Shown: positions 23,230-35,339 of the stretch, in pieces
How positions within the stretch are numbered: position 1 is the stretch's first letter
Layout: each line of letters begins with the position of its first letter
DNA from: Vicugna pacos
Taxonomy: Eukaryota; Chordata; Mammalia; Artiodactyla; Camelidae
DNA: 64,000 nucleotides
Direction of reading: 5' to 3'
NCBI RefSeq assembly: GCF_048564905.1
Contig: NC_133021.1
Coordinates: forward strand, 6,279,501 to 6,343,500
Translations under genes and position numbers: made by a program
The notes under the pieces: generated by a model
What the model saw: the letters and a program-made list of their open reading frames with translations, nothing else
Database searches by the model: none
Told to the model about the DNA's origin: nothing

Positions 23230-24145
23230 GTTCTGGCCACACCCAAAATAAGTCTAAGCCCTACATCTCGCATGAGCTATTGGTTTTACTCATCACAGCA
23301 AATGAGCCCAGGCTCTCAAGTCTGAGCTTCCGTGAGGCAGCAGCTGATTGGCCAGGTGTGTGGGGCGGCCGCCTGGTTTCAGCACCTGTGGCTGGAGGGG
23401 GAGGGGCAGGACCACAAAGAGGGGGACCTGGAGCCGGATCCCACGGGTGACTCTGGAGTGTAAGCTGTCTACCCTATGGTGGGTGGAGTCCCCAGGGATC
23501 TCAGTAGAACCCCATCTCCAACACCACAAAGGGCAGTGGTATGAAGCCAGGACCCACGTGGCCACTGGGCAGGTGTGGGTGTCTGGGGTGTGGGGGCTAA
23601 TCCTGGCCCAGTGAGGTAGGCGGAGCCAAGCCAGACACACCCCCTGACACAGTGAGCCCCAAAGTGTGAGCTCGGCTAGTAAAAGGGGACCAGGAGCAGG
23701 GGACCAGGAGCAGGGGACACGGGCCCTCATGGTGCTCCGGGCCAGTTCTCAACAAGGCAGCACAGCCACCTAAGGAACGGGTCAGGCTTCAGCTCCAGCT
23801 CACTCTCCTCGAGGTGTCTGCGATCAGGACTGGCACCTTCGAGGGGAGCAAATCCCTGAAGATCTTGGGCCACTTCATGGGAAAAGAACCTGCCTACAGT
23901 CCCAAGAGGGTGTAAGCTTCCTGGAAACCTGGCACGTGCAAACCACAGCCAGTTCTGACTTGAAGAGTCAAGCACTGTGACATAATTTTCACCCCAAGCT
24001 GGTGGAGCTGGTCATACCAGTTACACACAGAAACAGGAAAGTAGCTTCAAATTGTGATCCGTGCCGTGGCTATAAAACACAGGTAAAAATGAGACAGAAT
24101 GACAGAGAAAGAGGGGCCCAGGGAAGTCGCTCTAAAAACATGGTA
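23230..24145. other. mostly unique sequence
   Basis: It contains a small tandem repeat at 23,685-23,718 ('ggggaccaggagca', two and a half copies). A minus-strand 90-base open segment at 23,804-23,893 has passable splice sites but is too weak to call. Confidence 0.4.
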
Positions 24146-24149
24146 TTTC

Positions 24150-24775
24150 ATCTCCTACAAGCCCACTTCTGGGCATGTATCTGGAGAAAACTCTAATTCG
24201 AAAAGACACCTTCACCTCAGTGTTCACAGCAGCACTATTTACAACAGCCAAGACATAGAAGCATCTAAATGTCCATCGACAGATGAAAGGATAAAGAAGT
24301 TGTGGTGTATTTATACAACGGAATACTACTCAGCCATAAAAAAGAATAAAATAATGTCATTTATAGCAACATGGATGGACCTAGAGATTATCATATTAAG
24401 TGAAGTAAGTCAGACAGAGAAAGACAAATATCATATGAGATCACTTGTATGTGAAATCTAAAATATGACACAAATGAACTTATTTACAAAACAGAAAGAG
24501 ACTCACAGACATAGAAAACAAACTTATGGTTAACAAAGGGGAAGGAGGAGAGGGATAAATTAGGAGTTTAGGATTAACAAATACAAAATACCATATATAA
24601 AATAGATAAAGAACAAGGCCCTACTGTATGGCACAGGGAACTATATTCAATACCTTATAACATCCTATAACAAAAAAGAATGTATATGCGTGTGTAACTG
24701 AATCACTGTGCTGTACACCGAAACTAACACAACATTGTAAATCAACTCTACTTCAATTAAAAAAAATTTAAAAAT
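24150..24775 (+). mobile_element. L1 3' end, 5'-truncated
   Basis: Sense L1 runs from 'cacttctgggcatgtatctgg' through 'catggatggacctagagatt' and 'agaaagagactcacagacat' to 'acacaacattgtaaatc', then an A-rich tail. It is one of the better preserved L1 3' ends in the window. No ORF is intact. Confidence 0.9.
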
Positions 24776-24784
24776 AAAAATGTG

Positions 24785-24985
24785 GTATTTTCTCAAAGCC
24801 TGAAGAAACAGTGATATGGGGAGATCCTTCCAGTAAGGAACACAGTGTGTGCAAAGGTCCTGAGGCAGGAGGCCATTTGCTGTGTCTGATGAGTGAGGCC
24901 CTGGAAGAGTAAGTGAGGTTGAAATAGCTCCAATGAGGCTGAAAAGGATATGGCAGGGTCCTACGAGCCATACCAAGGTTTTTTT
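24785..24985 (+). repeat. ancient interspersed repeat, family not named
   Basis: The phrases 'gtgcaaaggtcctgaggcagg' (to 24,869) and 'ggcagggtcctacgagcc' match a common ancient mammalian repeat whose later part is seen at 35,340-36,095 and 56,990-57,335. I cannot give the library name with confidence. Confidence 0.5.
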
Positions 24986-25020
24986 TGTTTTGTTTTGTTT
25001 TTTGTTTTTTTGTTTTTTCC
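24978..25020. repeat. T-rich simple repeat
   Basis: About 40 bases of T with scattered G ('tttgttttgttttg'). It is a simple repeat. Confidence 0.8.
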
Positions 25021-25124
25021 CTTAAGGGTCACGTGCATCCATTTCTGATAAAATCTACCTTGAAAAATTGCTCAGGCTGCTGTGCAAAGAATGGACCAGA
25101 GCCAGACATGCATGGAAACAGCAG

Positions 25125-25365
25125 TGGGTGAGGCCATCATTCTGGATCCAAAACCCGGTTCTGCCGCCTACTAACTGTGTGGCTGTGGGCGAGTTACTTA
25201 ATCTCTCTCTGCCAAAGTTTTGTCAACTCCAGAATACAAATAACATAGCACACATTGCACTGGGTTATTATGAGGACTGTTAAGATGAAGACAGACCGTT
25301 TTATAGCCATTTTCACGTGTAGTAAACCTGGCACATAGTAAATGCCCGATACACGCTGGCTGATT
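25125..25365 (+). repeat. MIR, nearly full length
   Basis: MIR order is clear: 'ccggttctgccgcctac', 'gtgtggctgtgggcgagtta', 'taatctctctctgcc', 'gggttattatgaggac' and 'ggcacatagtaaatgcc'. Confidence 0.8.
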
Positions 25366-25369
25366 TATG

Positions 25370-25870
25370 GTTTTTTATTGGGCTACTGTTACTATTATTT
25401 TCAATAGGAGGAGAGGGCTGTTGGGGTTTTCAGAGGCAAATAAATAACAAGCCCGTCTTTCGCCTCTAGTCTGGAACCGACTGAGAAATGGGACACAGAA
25501 GAGGGCAGGTGGGCGTCTGCTCTCTCCTGCGGATCCCTACGGAGTGGCAGGTGCCACGGGGAAAGCAGGTGACAGCCCAGTTCTGACGTGGGTGAAGGGG
25601 TGAGACATGGGGACAGAAGTCAGCAAATATTTAAATTGGTGAGTTACACCGTGCTTTCGTGGGGCCTTCTATTACTGATGGTGAGAAAATGTGGTTAGAC
25701 CAGCGGTCTACAATGAGGAGACCTACTTGTCACAGAGTCACGGAGCTGGAAACCACAGCCCCCGCCCCGACCCCACTTCGGGAGCAGCCTCCCACACAGC
25801 AGGATGAAGACCAGTCCCAGTCATCGCCCCAAGCCAACCACACCGAAACACACCCACCCAAAGTGTGCAC
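25370..25870. other. unique sequence
   Basis: No repeat or exon is recognised in about 500 bases between the MIR and the next L1. Confidence 0.4.
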
Positions 25871-25874
25871 GTAG

Positions 25875-27450
25875 ATCAGTTTTGACAAACGTATACATCT
25901 CTGTATCTGTCACCACCCCAGTCAAGACATGCAATATCTCCACCACTCCAAAAAGTTTCCTCATGCCCCTTTCAGAACATCCCCCGGCCCCCACTCCCAG
26001 ATGGCAACCAGAGATTGGTTCTGCGTCTTCCAGAATTTCTCGTTAAGTGAGATTGTACAGCACGAGCCCTGAGCCTCACTGCTTCTGCTCAGCGTGTGTG
26101 TGAGACTGATCCGAGCTGCTGTGTGCATCAGTAGGGCTTTTACACCCGCTGCTGAGTGTCACCCCACTGTGTGGCTGTGCCACCATCTGCGTGTCCCCTC
26201 ACTGGTGGACAGATACCGGAGGGGTTTCCAGTTTGGGACTATTGTGAACAGAACGTCTGGGACTGCTCATGTAACAGTCCCCATGGACGCTTTTAATTCT
26301 CTTGGTAAATGCCTGGGACTGGAATTGCTGGGTCGTATGATAAATATATTCTTGACTTTATAAGAAATTGCTGAACTGTTTTCCAAGAAGGCGGTACCGT
26401 ATTTGAGACTCCTGCCATCAGGGTGTGAGCGCTGCAGGGTGTCCAGCCCTCGTCAGCGCTCAGTTTGGTCCGTTCCCTCGAGGCCAGCCCTCCCCGTGGG
26501 TGGGCAGAAGTGTCTCGCCGTGGCTGAACTAACATTCCTCTGACGACCGGCGACGATGCTGAGCCTCCTCACGTACTTGTTGACATTCTTATGTCTTTTT
26601 GCGAAGCGTCAGTTCAAGTCTCCTGCCCATTTCAAAATTAGGGGTGTTGTAAGACTCTTTCATACACTCTGGGTACTTGCTTTTTTTCTCATGTTCGGCA
26701 GGCAAATGTTTTCTTCTCTCTGTGAATTGCCATTTAATTCTCTAATAATATCTTTCAAGGAACTTTCCAGGATTTTAATGCTGAAGGGCAATTGATCAAT
26801 TCTTCCGTTTTGTGTTTGTGTTTTTTCCCTGCCTAGGGAATCTGCCCACCCCAACTAAGCAAAGATTTTCTTCTATGTTTTCTTCTAGACGCTCAACAGA
26901 GTTAGCTTTTACACATAAGGTGATAATGGATTTCAACTTACTTTCTGTGTATGGTGTGAGCTAAGGTTGAGGTTCTTTTTTTGCCGCACGGCTGTCCAGC
27001 TGTTCTGCACAGTTTGTTGAAAAGACTGTCCTTCCCACGTTGCATTAGATCGGCAGCTTTGTCAAAAATCAACTAATCATACGTGTGTGGATCTATTTCC
27101 GGGTGTAACCTCTATGGTGTGGCGGGGGTTCCGTGTCTGTCTCTGCACCAGCACCACATTGCTTTGCGTCCTGATCGTAAGCCTGGATGGAGGTAGGGAC
27201 TCCAACCCTTTCTTCTTTTTGATGTTGTTTTGCTTATTTTAGCTCTTTTACATTTTTATATCATTTCAGAATCAATCTGTCAATTTATATTTTATAAAGC
27301 ACCTGTTGGCATGTTTACTGGGATTACATTGGACATGTCGATCCGTCTGAGGAGAACTGACATCTCACCATTTCTCAGTTTTCTGAACTCACGGTTCATC
27401 TCTCCATTTACTGAAGTCTTTTCTCAGCAAGGTTTTGCAGGAGTTGTGGC
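25875..27450 (-). mobile_element. old L1, 3' UTR and part of ORF2, antisense
   Basis: It runs from the reversed 3' UTR ('cccagatggcaaccagag', 'ggtggacagatacc') to ORF2 C-terminal blocks ('gttgaaaagactgtccttcc', 'ttactgggattacattgg'). It is about 1.6 kb, diverged and without an intact frame. It shows more CpG than an average old L1. Confidence 0.8.
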
Positions 27451-27459
27451 ACTGGGGGT

Positions 27460-28885
27460 GGGGGGCTGATGAACCCACGCAGTCTGGCCCCCACCCGTCC
27501 CCTCACTGATCTCCTGGCTGGTTCAGTCCGGCAGGAGGTGACAGGTCAGGGCGCCTCCCAGGACCGTGAGCAGCTGCACTCAGAGAAAGAACATGTCTGG
27601 AGAAGCAAACAGAAGACAGCCAGCTCAGAGGGGGCTTTCCCTCAGATCTAGTATTAACCACAGGACAGAAACGTGATGGGCCTTACTGGGTCCCATGTCC
27701 ATCTCTGTGGTCCGATGGAGGAGGATGCTGTGATGACCAGACCCCCCAGTGAAGGAGAGGTGGTTCTCCCAGACACCGCACTCCCGTCACCTCAACAAAA
27801 GCAAGCTGAGTTCACTGCTTGAAGGGACAGAGAACTCTGCTGGAACTTTCCTATTTCTATAGCTTTACTTCTTTACACGTTTATTTGTTTTTGTTCATTG
27901 TAACTATAACAAAAGCAGTAGGGTTCAGTGGTTAAGGATCTACTCAGAACTGTCAACCACCTGTTAATCACCTGTGAAGCAGAATAATGACATCTGTACA
28001 CATGTGACGTCTCAGAGCAACCTGCTTCAATGCACGTCCTCAGGAACATCCTGGAGGGCGGACTTCATCCAAATGAGGGACGGAGCCAGAGAGGAGGACA
28101 GGCAGCCCAGGACACACGGGGAAGTCACTGAGGAGGGGATGCCGCAGGAGGACAGCTGCACAGAGAGCAGCTAGACAGAAGGAGGGGCTGAGGGTGGACA
28201 ATTTCAGAAGATGTGTCTTCAAGGGGGGAAAACAAACATGAAATCCACAGATTACCTAATGATTCTGACTGTATTGAGAGATTTATTGTGAAAGGTCCAA
28301 GGTGAGTTAGGGGCAGGTAAATGCAAAGTTTGGTGAACAAAAACTCAGGAGCACAAACAAACAAACAAAATCCAAGTCAATTGTTATCACTAGAGGAAAA
28401 CAGCTCAAGGAAGAAGACGTGTTTACAGTCCAGCCAGTGACTCTGTTATGAATAATGTTACACATGATCATAAAATAGACACAATTAATTCGAATTTAAC
28501 CAAAAATTGTAACATCACCCTACTGATCAGATGGGGGTGGGGGTGGGAAGGGATGCGTGTGTGGTGTGGACGATCACTCAATCCTTTTCTTCCACGTGCA
28601 GCCGGGGTTTTGAATGACTTGGCACAGAAATGCCATTTCTTTCAAACAAATGCCCGTTTCTCAAACACACTGTCGTTGCAGTACTGTCCCCAACCCCAGG
28701 GAGCAGTGTCACACAGAGCCCACAGTCCCTTCCAGGTAATAACAGAAAGTCTGTTTTCTGGGTGTTAAAATCACGTCCCTTCTGGTATCAAAACTGCAGT
28801 CAACATTCTACTTCACTGTCTTTCTTCCTTTCAGCAGACAAACAGGAAATCTCATCACAGATCTAGACACAAGTTTAAAAAAACA
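27460..28885. other. largely unrecognised sequence
   Basis: Parts of 27,970-28,500 faintly resemble the 5' half of old L1 elements ('cggacttcatccaaatgagg'). An (AAAC)n run lies at 28,355-28,370. No exon is supported. A '+' donor look-alike at 28,302 ('caag|gtgagt') has no partner. Confidence 0.35.
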
Positions 28886-28889
28886 AGTG

Positions 28890-29525
28890 GAAATTCTAGA
28901 ATCAAAAAAACACAACTTCTGAAATAAAAATCCCACAGGAGTGGACTTAGCTGAACAGACATACTGGAGGAGAGACTAAATGAAATGCAAGACAGAGATA
29001 GGTCATTTAAAATTATCCAAAATGAAGAACACGGAAAGAAAATAAAATTTAAAGGAATTTGAACAGAAACTCAAGCACCAGTCCAAGGACATCAAGTGGT
29101 CTAAGATTTATGTCCTGGGAATACCTGGGAATACCACAGAGGGAGGAGAGACAGAGCGGGCAAAAAAAAATTTGACAAAATAAAGGCCCAAATTTCCCTA
29201 AACTTGATTAAACACAGAACTTTGCAGACACAAAATGATAAGCAAACACCATGCAGAATAAACACAGAGAAGCCCATGAGGTGCATCCAAGCCAAACTGC
29301 TGGAAACCCAACATAAAGAGTAGTATGCTGGGAGCAGAAAGAAAAAGCCATGTATCACCTCCAAGGGAGTATCCATTCCATCACCACCGACCTCTCACCC
29401 GAAACCGTGGAGGTGTCAGTTCCCTGCTGGATCTAAGAAAAGCTGTTGATTTTCAGTTTCTCCAGACTTTTCCTTGTTATGAGGCTGGGAACGCCAGCCT
29501 CCAAACTCATCACACGCCAGGCTGA
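28890..29525 (+). mobile_element. old L1, ORF1 region
   Basis: Sense L1 ORF1 DNA is recognisable from 'ggtcatttaaaattatcc' to 'gccaaactgctggaaaccc', with the 'ctcacccgaaaccgtggagg' block near 29,395. It is highly diverged and non-coding now. It may belong to the same insertion as the ORF2 end that follows, with the middle deleted. Confidence 0.6.
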
Positions 29526-29699
29526 CTCTGTTTATTTTTGACAAAGAGGACAAGGTAACTCACTGTGGAGTGGATCATCTTTCCAACAAATGGTTCTGAA
29601 ACAGCTGGCTCTCTGCACCCCTACCTCACTCCATACACAGACTTGTGTTTGAAATGGACCACAGACCCAAGTCAAACTGAACTCTCCCATCGAGGAAAC

Positions 29700-29880
29700 A
29701 TTTCCCCCAGAGGATATTTTACAATGTCTGGAGGCATCTTTTGTTGTCCCAGTGGGGCAGATGTTACTGGCACCCAGTGAGTAAGTGCCCAGGATGCAGC
29801 CGAACCTCCCACAATGCACAGAATGAATCCTCTGAGGTGCAAAAGAATTATTCAGCACAAAATGTCAATAGTGCCAAGGG
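29700..29880 (+). mobile_element. ancient non-autonomous DNA transposon (hAT-like), fragment
   Basis: The phrases 'attttacaatgtctggaggc', 'cccaggatgcagccgaacc' and 'aagggtgagaaact' match a common hAT-type element with ends of the CAGTG class. It is inserted in the old L1. The family name is not assigned. Confidence 0.5.
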
Positions 29881-30314
29881 TGAGAAACTGACTAACACCA
29901 AACCCAAGTAAAGCCTCACTGAATTCTGACCAAAACTGTTAAGTATCTGGAAGAAAGACCTCGCAGCACTGGGGCAGGGGGAGGGGTCTCAGGGAGACAC
30001 AGACCCACAGACCGTGAAAGGGAAAACTGACTCAAGGGACTCCAAGATGAAAAGGTTGCTTTGCAAAAGATAAAGTTAAGAAAACAAAAATGCAGGGCCA
30101 CAGATTGGATAAATTTTTGACAAAAATATATCCAACAAAGGGCTAATAACCAGTGTGTATGAAGTTCTCTTGTGGCTCCATATTCAGAGCAGCAACACAA
30201 TAAAAAAACAGCCGAAGAAGCCAAGCACGGGGTGAATAAGCACGTGGAGAGACACTGAGCATCGCTAGTCATCAGAGAAATGAGAGCTAACACCCCGATG
30301 AAACATCGCAACTG

Positions 30315-30734
30315 TGTGGGCTGAATTGTGTTCCCCCCGAAACAGGTTAAAGGCCTGACCCTCAGGACTTCAGACTTGGCCTCCTTGAGAAACACAGTGC
30401 TGCAGACATAATTAGATGAAGTGAGGTCATGCTGGAGTGGGATGGACCCTTATTCCAGTGAGACTGGGTCCTCACAAGAAGAGGAGAAGAAAAAATATTA
30501 TAAAGTAAAAGAAAAGAAAATAAGAGGAGAAGAGACTCGGAGACACAGGCCGGAGGGCAGGGCCGCGGGGAGACGGCGGCGGCCGCGGAGCCGCGCTACC
30601 CCGCCGAGGGGCCTCCGGGGTCACCAGCGCCCTGCGCTCACACCTGCGGCGCCCGGGCTGTGAGACAGGACGTGTCTGCGGCTTGAAGCCACCGGACGCT
30701 GGCCCTTTGTTACAGCGGCCGCAGACGCCGGAAC
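30315..30734 (+). mobile_element. full-length MLT1 (ERVL-MaLR) LTR with AACTG target duplication
   Basis: It starts 'tgtgggctgaattgtgttcc' and ends near 'tttgttacagcgg', with the 5-bp duplication AACTG at 30,310-30,314 and 30,735-30,739. L1 sequence resumes directly afterwards. It is an old solitary LTR. Its left half has normal composition while its right half (from about 30,536) is extremely CpG-rich. Confidence 0.75.
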
Positions 30735-31092
30735 AACTGCACACCCGCTGCAACGACCAACGTTGGAGGGTCTGACACCGCGGGTCAGGGAGGACGCGGA
30801 GCGACCGGACCCTGGATGGCGCCGGTGGCAGCCCAGCCCGCAGCGCCGCTGTGGAGGACCGTGCGGCTGAGGCCCGCGCAGCTCGGCGCGCGCTTTCAGG
30901 AGAGCCAGCGCTTCCACTCGCGTGCTCGCCCGGGAGCCGGGAAAATCCGTGTCCACACGGAGATGGGTGGGCGCAGGGGTACTCAGAGCGCGCTGTTTAC
31001 AGCAGCCCCACACTGAGGCAGCCCGGACCCCGTCGGACGGCGGCCAGAGGTGCGGACAGCGGCGCACGCGTTCCGGGGAGCCCTCCTCGGTA
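30536..31092. promoter_or_regulatory. CpG island built on transposon sequence
   Basis: About 18 CpGs fall in 120 bases at 30,541-30,660, and density stays high to about 31,090. The island starts in the middle of an MLT1 LTR and continues into the neighbouring L1, so it ignores element borders. Recombination-linked GC-biased conversion is my preferred explanation. Promoter use is possible but unproven. Confidence 0.65.
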
Positions 31093-31364
31093 ACACAGCA
31101 AGGATGCAGCCTTGACACGTGTAGCAGCACTGACGCATCTCAACAGTGTGTTATTGGTATAAAAACTCAAACATAAATGTTTAGGGGTGGGTGGCGCTGA
31201 TCATTTGTATGAAGGTACAGAAAAGGCAAAACCATGGTGCCGGCAGCAGATCACAGGCTGCCTGGGGCCAGGGATGGGGGAGGCGCCATCACAGAGGGGC
31301 GGGAGAGAACTTTCAGGACGAGGCAGTCAGGCCACATCTTGACTGTGGTTACGATGATGAGGTC

Positions 31365-32265
31365 GTATGCAAGTCCCAAGAGTGGCATGTTAGCCGCCAG
31401 CCAGTGAGCAACTACGAGGGAACTGGCAGAAGTCCCAGTGAGAACCGAATGGTGGACCTGTGGCACTAAGACCACAGCAACCAGCGGGCGAGGTGATGGG
31501 GCCCTGAGCCGTGTGCTGGACCAGGACAAATGATGCTGCAACAGGAACTGAGAAGGAAATGGAGGAGCAGGTGGGGAGGGGACAAGCCCTCCGGAGGCCT
31601 CCGCTCATCCACTTGACGCCACAAGTCCTTGGCCTGCTTGTTCGCACGGCCCATCCTTGCTACTCTGGTCAACACCACAGCGAGGCTGCTCCCAGGAAGT
31701 TCCGGGCCCGAGACCTCGGCCGGGTCAGCCCGGAGAAGGCACCAGTGGGAGGCCGGCGGCTGGGAGCAGATAAGCCTGGGTAGCATCTCTGGTCCCACCT
31801 GCAGGTGACTCTGGTCCCTGACACGGTGACGCCACCTCCTCCTGCCCGGCTAAGGGAAGTGGCAGCTCTCCACTGCTGCTGATTGCCGGGCTTCTTCAGA
31901 GTCCAGCTGGGCTTCTTAGCAGCCCTACCACCTGCTTCCCCATTTTGTTGAGTCAAAGGCACTTTGTTTTTGTTTTCCTAGACCCCCACTGACATAAGAG
32001 CTGACAACACAAGTAATAAAACTGTAAACTTATTCAAAGAACCAAGATTAATGGTAATAAATATTAGATTATTGTCCAAAATGAGGTGGCAGGAGAATGA
32101 GGAAGAGAAAACATTAATCTTACCGTTGCTTAGCTCAGGGAATTAATGGACGCCTTCTACATAAATAGAGGGTCCACGGTGTTACATAAAGTCATCACTA
32201 TGAAGGTATCTACTAGAAAAATCCTAATTTCCTAAATGTCTGAAAGACTGCATATAGGAAACAAA
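31365..32265. other. unique sequence
   Basis: GC-moderate on the left, AT-rich on the right. I recognise no repeat, and the chance frames have no recognised content. Confidence 0.4.
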
Positions 32266-32267
32266 GC

Positions 32268-32450
32268 CGGGGGAGGGTGGAGCTCAGGGGTGGAGCAGGT
32301 GCTCAGCCTGCACAAGGTCCCGGGTTCAGTCCCCAGCACCTGCATTAAAAAAATAAAAATTAAATAAATAAACTTAATTATCTCCCCCACCAAAAAAAAA
32401 AATAAAAAAATAAAAAAGAAAAAAAAGAAAGAAAGAAACAAAGACAAACA
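32268..32450 (+). mobile_element. camelid tRNA-Ala-derived SINE with long A-rich tail
   Basis: The A box ('ggagctcaggggtggagc'), B box ('gggttcagtccccagcacct'), 'cttaattatctccccc' and about 60 bases of A-rich tail are present. The body has several substitutions at CpG and other sites. Confidence 0.85.
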
Positions 32451-32459
32451 AATGAATTG

Positions 32460-33260
32460 TGTTAACTTAAAAAGAAACTCTGTAAGTAAATGGTAACATA
32501 AAACAGTGTCACAGAACTAAGACCAAACATACGTTAGTCACATCAGCAAATGCAAACGAGGTCAGGGCTCCAACTTAGAGAACAATTATTTTCAGATTAA
32601 ATTACAAAACAGAAATGAATTGTACATACCTGGGACACAGCTAAAACAAATCAGAATCTTGAAAATAAAAGGGTAAGTAAAGGCAGATGAGGGGAAAACA
32701 CAGCCAGAGAAAGCACGGGTCCTGATGTTTTAGGTGAGTTGGAATTCAGGCCACAAAAGGGATTAAGCAAGACCAATAAAAGCACCTTATAAAGCTAAAG
32801 GGTGTGATTCACAGTGAAGATACAACACTTATAAATAGCGAAGCACCCAACAACAAGGCGACGACTCCATAAACCTGAAATTATAGAAGATAAAAGGAGA
32901 AATAAACAGAAACACGCTGGCTTCATCCCTGCCCGCGTGGTTCACGACAAGTCAAGGGGACAGGACGACATCAATACTGTAGAACTCTCACAACAGACGG
33001 CACCCACGATCGCTCTGATTAATACATGTGTCAAACTCTTCCCCACACACAGAAAGTACTCTTATTTTCTGGAAGGTTCAAGAACGGAACATTGAGAATA
33101 TCTGACCCACATTGTTAGGCCACAAAGAAAACCTCAATTCTTGCAAAGTAGAAACAGCATAGGTGACATTCTCTGATCACTATGAAATGAAGGTATAAGC
33201 TAATTTTAAAAATCAGGTAACAAAATTCTTTTCCATCTAGAAATATTTTAAATGCATCTT
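32460..33260 (+). mobile_element. old L1, ORF2 5'-middle region
   Basis: Blocks such as 'acaacacttataaatagcg', 'gaacattgagaatatctgac' and 'ttgttaggccacaaagaaaac' match the sense ORF2 stretch between the endonuclease and reverse transcriptase domains. It is strongly diverged with no intact frame. Confidence 0.55.
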
Positions 33261-33264
33261 AAAG

Positions 33265-35335
33265 TTTAATTTTTCAGTAAGCCCTCAACACTTGGATAAA
33301 AATAATAAATAAACCTAAATTGCAGAACTTTTAGAAAATGACAGTAATAAAAAATAGATTTCCTGCACATTAGAGTCGATGTTTTTACGGCTAAAGCAGG
33401 ACTCAGGGTGCTCAGAGGCTTCTCCTCTGTGACTCTTACACACGTCAGTCCTGACACTTCCACTGCCCTCGGCGCTGGTTCCTCTAGGGATGTCCCTGTG
33501 CTGTGCCCACTTATGGACACTTGTGACATCAGGGGAGGTTTTCTGGGGATGGGGAGGGAATTCCAAGGAATGTCTTCTTGTTTACAACAAGAGTCATGAG
33601 TGAAGGAACAATCATGTTTCCTCCACCCACATTGCTATTTCTGGATGGGAGGCTCGGACCTGCCTCCCACAGTTTTCCTGTGACCACGAGGTGAACGGCC
33701 AGCGTTCTCACTGAGGCTGGAAGTGGGGAAAGGATGGGGACCCCAGTGACAATTCAGAGCCACTGAATGAACCAGCGCCAAAGCCACCCTCCTCTAGACC
33801 TCTCATTATGTTGAGACTACTGCTATTTGTAATGCCCTTGTATATATGTTCCTTGAATACGGAAGTGTTCATTTGTGATCCTTTGCACTGGGGGTGGGGG
33901 TGGGCGGGAGATAAATTGCAACAAAGAGTGTGAGATGTGAGGTTGTGTCGAGATGCAGTCTCATCACACGCGCATGGTGTGGAGCCTGCTGTTTTATCTA
34001 TTTATTGTGCCGTGTTTACAGTTTTGTACACTGTACCTTCACTGGTTCCTGTGCTGTAGTAAATGTGTTAGGTAGCTGTGGACTCCTTGGTGTTTTGTAA
34101 ATGGTAGAACATAACCTGGTTCCCCTCTGGGTCCATGAGTTTTCTGTGTATCATGTGAAAAAAATGGTGACATACATACAGAATTTTACAAAAAAAAAAG
34201 GCATCAATTTTTTAAAAAACGGGGAATGTACTGTTAAATGGGGATCTTCCTGGTCTGACATCATTAGGCCAAGTAACAAGCTAAAAATGAAGTCTCTTGA
34301 CCCTTCCCGTCCCCGCCTGCCCGCAGCGCCGCGGGCCCCTCCGGTACTCACAGCACTAACGTTACGTCGCTGCTCTGCACACGGCCCGCAGCCCCTTTCC
34401 TCCCACGCCGAACGCGTTCAGTCAGGGCTGCAGACGGAGTCCTTACAACTGGAGTTTATGTTGTCTTGCCCTTTTTTTAGCACAAGAGGAAAATTGTACT
34501 TTTTATTGTCGAGTTGTTTAAAAGACTTCATTCTTTCCTTGTTCTTAGGAAAAGGATATAAGGGAGAAGAACGCAGTAATTGCTCTACGTGTATCATCAT
34601 TCCAGTTTCTAAAAACAGCCAGCCAGCTTTTTTCCTTTTGAGATTCTCCAGAAGGCTGCAAGGCCAGAACCACAACTATCGGGTGCCTTCCTTTGGAAAT
34701 ACATGACTTCTCTTCTGTGAAGAGAGTGGTACTTAACAGACTACTACCAGAGCTTCGCCAGCACCGAAGTCTGAATGCCCAGGCCGTTGGCACACGTTAT
34801 CCTTAAGGTTTTTAATCCCACCTGGAAAAATTGTGATAGAGTTCTCACAAAATAAACCCAGGGCATTACATGTTGACAAACTAATGTGTAGTGGTCTTTT
34901 GCTTTTATTTTCAGTCCAAGAACTTTCGAGTGACTTTCATTAAAATCATCAGTAAGGCGGGGGTGGGGGGGAGTGGGACAGGGGAACGGAATTGATGTCC
35001 ACCTTTACAACCAGTGTTTACTGCACAATTACTTCCTGCGCTTGGGGGTCTTTTGGCTCCTACAACAGTGAAAAAAATTCCTACCCTCCTGGAATTTAGT
35101 CTCACTGGGTGATAAAAACAAAATGAGTAAGTAAAATTTAAATTGTGTTGTGTGGAGTATTGGGGCCGGGGGGCAGGGAGTACAGCAAGGGAGGGGGAGA
35201 AGCAGCACCAGGATGGGGTGGGGGTTGTGTCCAGCGGGTCGGGCAGGGAGGGGCCCGCACAGAGCCGGGGGGTGGCGGAGAGGTGCACACTAGGACCTGG
35301 GAGGGGAAGCGGGTGCCTGGTCTGCGGGAGGAGCT
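33265..35335. other. mostly unique sequence
   Basis: No repeat is recognised with confidence. A small CpG-rich patch lies at 34,295-34,425. A G-rich tract lies at 34,955-34,975. No exon is supported. Confidence 0.4.
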
Positions 35336-35339
35336 GCGG

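Larger units (their letters stand above)
29530..31360 (+). mobile_element. old L1, end of ORF2 and 3' UTR, interrupted twice
   Basis: Sense blocks are 'tatttttgacaaagagg' and 'ccaacaaatggttctg' (29,540-29,600), 'gcaaaagataaagttaag' (about 30,064-30,081) and 'catcagagaaatgagagc'. After an LTR insertion, 'ggacgcggagcgaccgg' to 'gtttacagcagcc' is a GC-shifted version of the standard L1 end, and 'tgcctggggccaggg' to 'tcttgactgtgg' is the 3' UTR. Two older elements sit inside (29,700-29,880 and 30,315-30,734). The 30,740-31,090 part is remarkably CpG-rich. Confidence 0.7.

Noticed and set aside
23804-23893. 90-base minus-strand exon
   Set aside because: It is open in phase 0 with a usable donor, but the acceptor is mediocre and the peptide is unrecognised. 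Not strong enough to list.
34101-34706. 201-codon + strand frame
   Set aside because: It crosses an A-rich tract and a CpG spike with changing composition. There is no recognisable domain and no splice context.
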